The notes under the pieces: model-generated
Told to the model about the DNA's origin: nothing
Database searches by the model: none
What the model saw: only the letters and a program-made list of their open reading frames with translations
Position numbers and translations under genes: made by a program
Assembly (NCBI GenBank): GCA_035549275.1
Contig: DASZRH010000013.1
Location: 1 to 7,338, forward strand
Source: 2-01-FULL-49-17 sp035549275
GTDB lineage: Bacteria; Patescibacteriota; Minisyncoccia; 2-02-FULL-40-12; GWA2-44-9
Length of the DNA stretch: 7,338 bases
Reading direction: 5' to 3'
In this document: in pieces, positions 1-5,548 of the stretch
Layout: every line of letters starts with the position of its first letter
How positions within the stretch are numbered: the first letter of the stretch is position 1

Positions 1-2563
1 GGTCACCCATATACGTGATGAGGGTGCCGGAGGGGTGGGAAGCATTGTGTTGTGTGTTTGTGTTGTTTGCGGAGACATTCTGGCCGGTGAGGAAGGCAAT
101 GGGGACGGCGGCGGCGGGAGGCGTGGGAGTGGGAGTGGGAGTTGGACTAGGAGTGGGAGAAGGGGTCGGGGTCGGGGTCGGGGTTTCCGTCGGTGACGGC
201 GAGGGTGTCGGAGTTGGAGTTTCTTCATCAATGACGAACTCGTATGCGCCGGCAGAGCCAGTACCGTTATCGTAACGGGCAATGCCGGAGATGTCGTAAG
301 GCAATACGGCTTCGTTCGCAGCAACAAGGCTTAAAGCAGGAGAGGATTCGGTAAGATGGTAATCGCCGCCGCCCGCACCGCCGCCAAGAACAGATTGATC
401 ATTTACATAATATGGATTCAATGAACTGCCTGAAATTGAATTCAAGCCAATAAACTTGGGCAGAAAACCCCCAAACGTGCCTGTTCGTTCCAAAAATGCA
501 TTCCCTGTCGAGCTGACACCATGAGTAAGACTGTGATTGCCGTATCGAGTCGCATCCGGCGTGCCGCCGTGGGCGTCGATATCCGTCACAACATTGAAGT
601 TATCAAAAATATTTCCCCTGAAAGACCAGTTGCGGCGCCAGCCTGGGCCAGAGCCGTTCAAATTATAATCATTGTATGCGCCGTTGAATCTCTGCCCGAC
701 GACCGTATTGTTCCAGAATAAAACATTTGAGACCGGGTCGACGGAAGAGCTGTCCGCCACAATTGATACTTCCGGCGGCGTGGTGCCGCTCACCAATTCT
801 AAAACATTTTGTATGACAGCCAAGCCACTTTCCGCCGTCTGGCCGGCGCCGATCAAACCGGAACTCGCGCTCGTTTTGGAAAGAATATTAAACGCATAGA
901 TCGGGCCTGAATTTGTCGGCGAACCTTGACTGCTCACGGCATCCGTAATCTTGCCGCCCCCGGTCCAGCTAAAGTTATTACCCAAAACGGTATAGCCTAA
1001 TAAGGTTTTCCCGCTCAAGGTGGTCATTGACTTGTTTCCCCTGACCAATGCCCGAGGAGAATTGAGCGTTGCCGTAAACAACTGCAGTTCATTGTCATTA
1101 TAGAATTGGGAATCGGTAAAATAATTCACCGTGTTGATATAGACGGTAGCGCTGCCCGTCGAAGCGAAATCCGAATTATCCACCCACAACGCTTTCATGC
1201 CGGTAAAACCCTGGGTAGTGGTATTTGTAATTTTCACATCTTTAATTTTTAAATGCTGATTGATCCGTTTCGTGCCGCTGGCGGATGAGATGAGCACGTT
1301 CGCTCTCGTTGCGCCAGGAAATTTTGTCACGGTCAGCCATGGCACCGATTCAGCGAGGCCGCCGGCGGATACGGTGCCGCCGGTCCAGGCATACGACCCT
1401 TCTTTAAGATAGATAATTCCGGCACCGGTATCATTCCGGCTGTGATTAGTATTATTGTAGGCAGCAATGGCATTGGCTGCAGCGTAAATATTCAGGAATG
1501 GATGAGTCGTGGCATTGTCATCTGTCGCATTGAACGCACCGGCATCTACAGCAGCGCCAGTGGAATTGTTGCCGGCAGTCGCGTCCACGACTGCCACCGT
1601 CACGCCGTAGGTATTGTCCTTATCAAGCAGATAATATTGGGGGGCATACAGTGGCGTCGGCATACTGTTAACGCCATCGCTCGTGTCCACGACAGAACTG
1701 GAATCGCCGTACCACGGATAGGCCTGGAAATTGCACGTGAGCGTATCGCCGTTGGTCAGCGAAGCGGTGGAAATCGTACCGATATATTCGACAACCGGAA
1801 CGGTATCTCCGAGACTACTGTCGATCGTCGGCGAAGTTACCGTGTCGGATGCCGAATTCGAATGCTGATCAGTGCATACGAATGTGACGGCCCGCACCGG
1901 TCGGCCCTGTTGGGCCGACCGGTGGAAAGCTACAGCATGAAGCTGGAATGTGCTGCCCGCAATCCGCGAATATCCCGGATACGACCAGTTGGCGATGACT
2001 TTCGGATAGGTCTCTTCCGAATTATTCGTTACGGCCATCGCTGAAGTCGCGCTATTGCTGTGCCCGCCTTGAGTATAGAAAGCGGCAGGAGCGGTAAAGG
2101 TCAGGGTATCATCAGAATAGACCCAGTCGCTTAAAGCAACGCGCACCGTGACGCTTCCGCTATTGTCCGTTTCGTTTGCCACGGCATTGTCGGGATATAC
2201 TTTTCGTTCGTAATTGGTAGCGTACACCTTGCGGGTTATCGTTGTCAGATTACCAGAATCATCGAAGCCTTGAGATGTAACCGTAAAATAGGGCGTGTTC
2301 GCCGTTGGGACATTATTCGTGCCCAAGTTGAAATTATATGTCCCACCGGTTGAGAGTCCATCAATATCGATTTCGGCAGCCCAGCCCTCGCCCCTGGCGT
2401 CATCAGTTATTCTGACCGCCGTAATATCGCCGGTCGCAGCAAAAACATCTGACGGAATATAATAGAAGCCAAGGAGAGAGACGGCCAGCAGACAGGCACA
2501 GACTTTTTGAGAGAAGCTGAAACTCGATCTCCTTTTTTGAGTTGACAGAGCCGGAAAATCCAT
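1..2563 (-). CDS. Secreted right-handed beta-helix protein with Thr-Pro linker (C-terminus beyond window)
   Basis: The minus-strand frame is open from the ATG at 2563 to base 1 (854 codons, no stop), so the gene is cut at the left edge. Residues 1-42 look like a signal peptide: basic KRR at 10-12, hydrophobic core about 21-37, and an Ala-X-Ala-like VFA/A site at 42/43. Residues about 45-330 are beta-rich and unrecognised, and hold the only two mature cysteines (C230, C277), a possible disulfide. From about 345 the protein resembles parallel beta-helix surface proteins: a YLKEGSY strand near 385-391, Asn- and Gly-rich turns, and the typical closing block DYHLTESSPAL (734-744) ending in GAYEF (772-776). 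A Thr/Pro/Ser linker (782-816) leads into another unidentified domain. An exported surface or carbohydrate-binding/lyase-like role is inferred; no catalytic residues can be assigned. No in-frame ATG lies between the start and the upstream stop at 2606-2608. Confidence 0.85.
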   Translation of the reverse strand, partial: MDFPALSTQKRRSSFSFSQKVCACLLAVSLLGFYYIPSDVFAATGDITAVRITDDARGEGWAAEIDIDGLSTGGTYNFNLGTNNVPTANTPYFTVTSQGFDDSGNLTTITRKVYATNYERKVYPDNAVANETDNSGSVTVRVALSDWVYSDDTLTFTAPAAFYTQGGHSNSATSAMAVTNNSEETYPKVIANWSYPGYSRIAGSTFQLHAVAFHRSAQQGRPVRAVTFVCTDQHSNSASDTVTSPTIDSSLGDTVPVVEYIGTISTASLTNGDTLTCNFQAYPWYGDSSSVVDTSDGVNSMPTPLYAPQYYLLDKDNTYGVTVAVVDATAGNNSTGAAVDAGAFNATDDNATTHPFLNIYAAANAIAAYNNTNHSRNDTGAGIIYLKEGSYAWTGGTVSAGGLAESVPWLTVTKFPGATRANVLISSASGTKRINQHLKIKDVKITNTTTQGFTGMKALWVDNSDFASTGSATVYINTVNYFTDSQFYNDNELQLFTATLNSPRALVRGNKSMTTLSGKTLLGYTVLGNNFSWTGGGKITDAVSSQGSPTNSGPIYAFNILSKTSASSGLIGAGQTAESGLAVIQNVLELVSGTTPPEVSIVADSSSVDPVSNVLFWNNTVVGQRFNGAYNDYNLNGSGPGWRRNWSFRGNIFDNFNVVTDIDAHGGTPDATRYGNHSLTHGVSSTGNAFLERTGTFGGFLPKFIGLNSISGSSLNPYYVNDQSVLGGGAGGGDYHLTESSPALSLVAANEAVLPYDISGIARYDNGTGSAGAYEFVIDEETPTPTPSPSPTETPTPTPTPSPTPSPTPTPTPTPPAAAVPIAFLTGQNVSANNTNTQHNASHPSGTLITYMGD
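116..220 (-). repeat. Thr-Pro/Ser-Pro linker tract with hexamer repeats and G-quadruplex motif
   Basis: This tract encodes residues 782-816 of the beta-helix protein, almost entirely alternating Pro with Thr or Ser. Such linkers commonly tether extracellular domains. On the plus strand it is G-rich, with gggagt-type hexamers at 125-142 and a run of ggggtc units at 162-183. The 6-bp period keeps the frame if units are gained or lost. The plus-strand ORF with a Gly-Val repeat across this tract is only its antisense reading. Confidence 0.9.
1895..1924. repeat. Perfect inverted repeat inside the beta-helix gene
   Basis: Left arm caccggtcggccc (1895-1907) and right arm gggccgaccggtg (1912-1924) are exact reverse complements, a 13-bp GC-rich stem with a 4-nt tgtt loop. 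It encodes residues about 214-223 of the beta-helix protein (around HRSAQQGRPV). No T-run follows on the minus strand, so it is not a classical terminator. Confidence 0.85.
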
Positions 2564-2568
2564 ATGAT

Positions 2569-2598
2569 ATTGTACCTTAATTTTCTCTATGCACGCAA
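2569..2598 (-). promoter_or_regulatory. Putative promoter of the beta-helix gene (start-proximal -10)
   Basis: On the minus strand TACAAT (2574-2569, 5 of 6 matches to TATAAT) lies only 5 nt before the ATG at 2563. A weak -35-like TTGCGT (2598-2593) lies 18 nt upstream of it. Transcription would begin at or next to the ATG. An AAGG (2578-2575) could instead serve as a weak ribosome binding site at 11 nt spacing, but it would be excluded from a leaderless transcript. This is motif inspection only. Confidence 0.4.
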
Positions 2599-2602
2599 GT
2601 AA

Positions 2603-2637
2603 AATCTAAACCCCCGCCAAAGGCGGGGGTTTAGATT
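2603..2637 (-). terminator. Rho-independent terminator after the MscS-like gene
   Basis: A perfect 16-bp stem (aatctaaacccccgcc at 2603-2618 and its exact complement at 2622-2637) has a 3-nt loop. Read on the minus strand, the GC core GGCGGGGG is followed by TTTAGATTTT. It lies 21 nt downstream of the MscS-like stop codon and upstream of the beta-helix start, separating the two transcripts. The flanking run of A on the plus strand supports minus-strand orientation. Confidence 0.85.
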
Positions 2638-2657
2638 AAAAAAACCTACATCTGGCG

Positions 2658-3347
2658 CTATTCGCCGATGCGCTTTTTCATGTGGCCAACAGCTTCTTCA
2701 GCGTGTTTGGCGCCGCCAAGACCGAAGGCAAGACCCAGGGCCAAGGATGTTGCGCCGATCAAACCAGTGATGACGATCTTGATGATGTCATCAGCCACGC
2801 GCAGCTGACTCAAGGCGATCAGCAATCCGAAGACCGAGACGGCCCATTTGGTCAGGGCGCCGAGGAAATTGGCCGAAACCAATCCGGCGGCTTTGACCGA
2901 TGCGCGGACCAATCCCTCCAGGAACTTCGCAACCAAGATGCTAATGAGCAGGATGATGGCAGCGATGATTACGTTCGGGATGTAGAATACGACGCGCTGC
3001 AAGAAATCACTGACTTGATCGAGGCCGAGAATATTAGTCGCGGCCATCAAGAATACGATGATAAAGAACCATTTGACCAGTTCGTAGAACAACTTGGGCG
3101 TGTCGAGGCGGAACCCGCTGCGCTCCCAGGCGCGTCGGAAGCCGACTTTGGTTAAACCGCTGTCGAGGTGAAGGACGCGAACAATGTGGTAAGCGATCTT
3201 TGCCAACACGATCGCGATCAGCCAGCCAAGCAGAAATACAACCAAAGCGGCGATTAACTGGGGCACGAAACCGGCTACGCCGGTCCAGAGCGTCAACAGC
3301 GAACCGCGGACAATATCTGACGTTTGTACTACTTGTATGCTATCCAT
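2658..3347 (-). CDS. MscS/CmpX-like small membrane protein (conserved TM-helix repeat family)
   Basis: A 229-residue inner-membrane protein that resembles mechanosensitive-channel-related TM-helix repeat proteins. Five likely membrane segments lie at about 25-55, 90-108, 119-147, 164-182 and 188-211. Segments one and three are similar (VPQLIAALVVFLLG at 28-41 and IPNVIIAAIILLIS at 123-136), which suggests an internal duplication. The last segment ends in LALGLAFGLGG (202-212), like the Gly/Ala-rich pore helix TM3 of MscS, but the protein stops 17 residues later, so the cytoplasmic beta-domain and vestibule of MscS are absent. Channel activity is therefore inference; a role in membrane-tension or osmotic response is plausible. 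The ATG at 3347 was chosen because AAGGAGGTG ends 3 nt before it. A longer frame starting at 3476 adds 43 hydrophilic residues and would run through the upstream terminator. Stop codon TAG. Confidence 0.85.
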   Translation of the reverse strand: MDSIQVVQTSDIVRGSLLTLWTGVAGFVPQLIAALVVFLLGWLIAIVLAKIAYHIVRVLHLDSGLTKVGFRRAWERSGFRLDTPKLFYELVKWFFIIVFLMAATNILGLDQVSDFLQRVVFYIPNVIIAAIILLISILVAKFLEGLVRASVKAAGLVSANFLGALTKWAVSVFGLLIALSQLRVADDIIKIVITGLIGATSLALGLAFGLGGAKHAEEAVGHMKKRIGE

Positions 3348-3350
3348 AGA

Positions 3351-3359
3351 CACCTCCTT
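3351..3359 (-). promoter_or_regulatory. Strong ribosome binding site of the MscS-like gene
   Basis: The minus strand reads AAGGAGGTG here, a near-complete anti-16S match, with the GGAGG core 5 nt before the ATG at 3347. It fixes the start of this gene and is the only strong Shine-Dalgarno sequence in the window. Confidence 0.9.
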
Positions 3360-3396
3360 TTCGTATATATATTCAACCAATCGATAACCTGCCCCT

Positions 3397-3425
3397 ATTT
3401 TATCATTTCCCGCCGAAAACAATAC
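3397..3425 (-). promoter_or_regulatory. Putative extended -10 promoter of the MscS-like gene
   Basis: On the minus strand TGA followed directly by TAAAAT (3405-3397) forms an extended -10 element, with 5 of 6 matches to TATAAT. The hexamer 17 nt upstream (GTATTG, 3425-3420) is a poor -35. Transcription would start near 3390, giving a leader of about 40 nt that contains the ribosome binding site. The site lies just downstream of the hppA terminator, consistent with an independent transcript. Confidence 0.45.
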
Positions 3426-3433
3426 ACGGTTTG

Positions 3434-3476
3434 TTGATAACAAAACCGGCCGCTCTGCGGCCGGTTTTGTTATCAA
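3434..3476 (-). terminator. Rho-independent terminator after hppA
   Basis: A perfect 20-bp stem with a 3-nt tct loop: left arm 3434-3453, right arm 3457-3476. The core is ccggccgc/gcggccgg. On the minus strand the descending arm continues into TTTTGTTATC, so the U-rich end is itself paired with A-rich sequence, as in many terminators that can act in both directions. It starts 12 nt after the hppA stop codon. Confidence 0.85.
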
Positions 3477-3488
3477 TCGGATATTTTT

Positions 3489-5492
3489 CTAAAGGAACCG
3501 GGCCAAAAGCAAGGCGACGATGTTGGCTACTTTGATCATCGGGTTGATGGCCGGGCCGGCAGTATCTTTGTACGGATCACCGACAGTATCGCCAGTAACG
3601 GCCGCTTTGTGGGCTTCGCTCCCCTTGCCGCCGTAGTTGCCTTCTTCAATATATTTCTTGGCGTTATCCCAAGCCGCGCCGCCGGAGGTCATTGAGATGC
3701 CGACGAACAGACCCGTCACGATCGCGCCGACCAGGAGGCCGCCGAGCGCTTCGGGACCGAGCAGGAAACCGATCGCAATCGGGAAGATAACCGGAATCAA
3801 GGCCGGGACAATCATTTCTTTGATGGCCGACTTGGTGACGATATCGACGGCCGCGCCGTAGTCGGGCTTGCCGGTACCTTCCATGATTCCCGTAATTTCG
3901 CGGAACTGGCGGCGGACTTCATCAACGATGGCTGAACCGGCGCGGCCGACGGCCTGCATCGCCAATGAACCGAAGAGATACGGCATCATGCCGCCGACGA
4001 ACAAACCGATCAATACGCGGATATCGGCAAGCTGGAAGATGACATATTTGCCCAAGCTGGCCAATTCTTGCGTATAGGATGCGAAGAGAACCATTGCCGC
4101 CAAACCGGCTGACGCGATCGCGTAGCCCTTGGTAACGGCTTTGGTGGTGTTGCCAACCGCATCCAGCGGGTCGGTTACCTCGCGGACATCTGCCGGCATG
4201 CCCGCCATTTCGGCAATGCCGCCGGCGTTATCCGTAATCGGGCCGAAGGCGTCAATCGCCACCACGATACCCGCCAATGAAAGCATGCTCATCGTCGCGA
4301 GCGCGATGCCGTAAAGACCGGCAAAGTAATAGGCGCCGAACATACCGCCGGCAATTACCACCACCGGCAAGGCCGTGGACTGCATCGAAACGGCTAGACC
4401 GGTAATGATGTTGGTGCCGTGGCCGGTCGTGGACGCTTTGGCGATATCTTTCACCGGCGCAAAGCTCTTGGAGGTGTAGAAATCAGTAATGATAACCATC
4501 AAAGCCGTGATGCCGATGCCGATGACCAGCGACCAGAACAAGCTCAAGCTCGTAAAGCCGTACTGGGCCAGATCGTTAATCTGGGTGTTTTTCCAGGCCC
4601 AATCCGTAATCCAATAGAACGCGGCGATCGAGAACGCAGCGGTCATACCGAGGCCCTGATACAAAGCACCCATGATGCTGGAGGTCAGGCGGACGAACAG
4701 CGAACCAAGAATCGAAGCGCCGACGGCGAGGCCGCCGATCAACAGCGGGAACGTAATCAAATCACGGTTATCAGGAAATACTAATGCGCCCAGAAGCATG
4801 ATTGAGATCGCGGAAACGACATAGGTTTCAAACAAGTCTGCCGCCATACCTTTGTCATCCCCCACCATATCGCCGACGAGGTCGGCAATAACGGCGGGAT
4901 TGCGCGGATCGTCTTCGGGAATGCCGGCTTCAACTTTGCCGACGAGGTCGGCGCCGACATCAGCACCTTTAGTGAAGATGCCGCCGCCCAGGCGTGCGAA
5001 TACCGAGATCAGCGAAGAACCGAACGCGAGCCCGATGAGCGAATTAGCATCGCCGGTCAGCCAGTAGAAACCCGAGAGCGAGAGCAGGGCCAAGCCAACG
5101 ACGAAGAAGCCGGTTACGGCGCCACCTTTGTAGGCCAGGCCGAACGCCCGCTTCAAGCCATGGCGGGCTTCTTCAGCGACGCGGGCATTCGACATCGAGG
5201 CCACGGTCATGCCGATATAGCCGGCAACCGCCGAAGCCACCGCGCCGACGCCGAAACCAGCCGCGACCATGCCGCCGAGCCACTTCCAAAGAATTACCGC
5301 CACGACGATACCCACCCAGAGGATGGTCATATTCTCGCGCTTGAGATATGCCGTCGCTCCTTGATGGATGGCGTCCTGAATGGCACGCATTTTTTCATCG
5401 CCGCGCGACTTTTTTAAAATAACCCAGATCAAACTGCTGCCATAACCCAACGAGACAAGCGCCGCAATGAGCGCGATAAGTAAGGTATTCAT
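3489..5492 (-). CDS. hppA: Membrane-bound proton-translocating pyrophosphatase, K+-independent type
   Basis: A 667-residue integral membrane enzyme that hydrolyses pyrophosphate and pumps H+ (Na+ cannot be fully excluded). The length is normal for a bacterial M-PPase. Family motifs are in order: GADVGADLVGKVE (176-188), EDDPRNPAVIAD (193-204), the acidic DLVGDMVGDDKGM (204-216), ADLFETY (218-224), FGPITDNAGGIAEMAG (416-431), DAVGNTTKA (444-452), SGGAAWDNAKKYIEEGNYGG (603-622) and GDTVGDPYKDTAGP (634-647). Lys451 and Thr454 in GNTTKAVT match the K+-independent class, in which this Lys replaces the K+ ion. The acidic motif departs from the usual DNVGDNVGD pattern: both Asn are hydrophobic (L205, M209) and D213-K214 follow. 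The ATG at 5492 was chosen because it begins the first membrane helix; a TTG at 5510 would add six residues but overlaps the promoter. No Shine-Dalgarno is visible. A strong terminator follows. Stop codon TAG. Confidence 0.97.
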   Translation of the reverse strand: MNTLLIALIAALVSLGYGSSLIWVILKKSRGDEKMRAIQDAIHQGATAYLKRENMTILWVGIVVAVILWKWLGGMVAAGFGVGAVASAVAGYIGMTVASMSNARVAEEARHGLKRAFGLAYKGGAVTGFFVVGLALLSLSGFYWLTGDANSLIGLAFGSSLISVFARLGGGIFTKGADVGADLVGKVEAGIPEDDPRNPAVIADLVGDMVGDDKGMAADLFETYVVSAISIMLLGALVFPDNRDLITFPLLIGGLAVGASILGSLFVRLTSSIMGALYQGLGMTAAFSIAAFYWITDWAWKNTQINDLAQYGFTSLSLFWSLVIGIGITALMVIITDFYTSKSFAPVKDIAKASTTGHGTNIITGLAVSMQSTALPVVVIAGGMFGAYYFAGLYGIALATMSMLSLAGIVVAIDAFGPITDNAGGIAEMAGMPADVREVTDPLDAVGNTTKAVTKGYAIASAGLAAMVLFASYTQELASLGKYVIFQLADIRVLIGLFVGGMMPYLFGSLAMQAVGRAGSAIVDEVRRQFREITGIMEGTGKPDYGAAVDIVTKSAIKEMIVPALIPVIFPIAIGFLLGPEALGGLLVGAIVTGLFVGISMTSGGAAWDNAKKYIEEGNYGGKGSEAHKAAVTGDTVGDPYKDTAGPAINPMIKVANIVALLLARFL
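4872..4952. repeat. 15-bp direct repeat pair within hppA (two ADLVG codon blocks)
   Basis: The sequence gccgacgaggtcggc occurs exactly at 4872-4886 and 4938-4952, 66 bp (22 codons) apart and in the same frame. Both copies encode Ala-Asp-Leu-Val-Gly of the two neighbouring pyrophosphate-binding motifs. Each copy is itself a 6-bp inverted repeat around gag. Confidence 0.8.
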
Positions 5493-5500
5493 ATTGCCAC

Positions 5501-5529
5501 ACCATAGCAAAATACCGGCTTTATTTCAA
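5501..5529 (-). promoter_or_regulatory. Putative hppA promoter with start-proximal extended -10
   Basis: On the minus strand TTGAAA (5529-5524, 5 of 6 to TTGACA) is followed after 17 nt by TATGGT (5506-5501, 4 of 6 to TATAAT), preceded directly by TGC as in an extended -10. The -10 ends 8 nt before the ATG, so transcription would begin about 2-3 nt upstream of it. This agrees with the lack of a ribosome binding site. It sits in the 56-nt gap after rmuC. Confidence 0.45.
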
Positions 5530-5548
5530 GGTATTCAAATCTTCGAAG

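Noticed and set aside
15..275. Plus-strand frame encoding a Gly-Val repeat protein
   Set aside because: It is the complement of the Thr-Pro linker codons; no ribosome binding site or domain supports it.
1442..2044. Plus-strand 200-codon open frame
   Set aside because: It is the antisense of the beta-helix gene, has an Arg/Ile/Gly-biased composition with no family motif, and the minus-strand frame there carries the coherent protein.
2491..2503. Lipoprotein signal from the cysteines at residues 22 and 24 of the beta-helix protein
   Set aside because: They sit at the beginning of the hydrophobic core, without a preceding lipobox, and a normal cleavage site follows at 42/43.
1..2563. TGA read as a sense codon, suggested by the all-TAG stops
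   Set aside because: No in-frame TGA occurs in any of the five genes, and Gly and Trp use their normal codons.
2682..3155. Plus-strand frame rich in Asp, Gln and Glu
   Set aside because: It mirrors the hydrophobic codons of the MscS-like gene, a common antisense artefact.
3348..3476. 43-residue N-terminal extension of the MscS-like protein
   Set aside because: It would start inside the hppA terminator stem and cross the putative promoter; a strong ribosome binding site marks the ATG at 3347.
4419..4784. Plus-strand frame within hppA (and similar ones at 5160-5417, 5693-6187, 6311-6898)
   Set aside because: Each lies fully inside a well-supported minus-strand gene and shows no independent motif or start signal.
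5511..5535. Possible rmuC terminator (aatacc/ggtatt, 6-bp stem, 13-nt loop)
   Set aside because: The stem is short and weak, the loop is long, and the sequence overlaps the better-supported hppA promoter.
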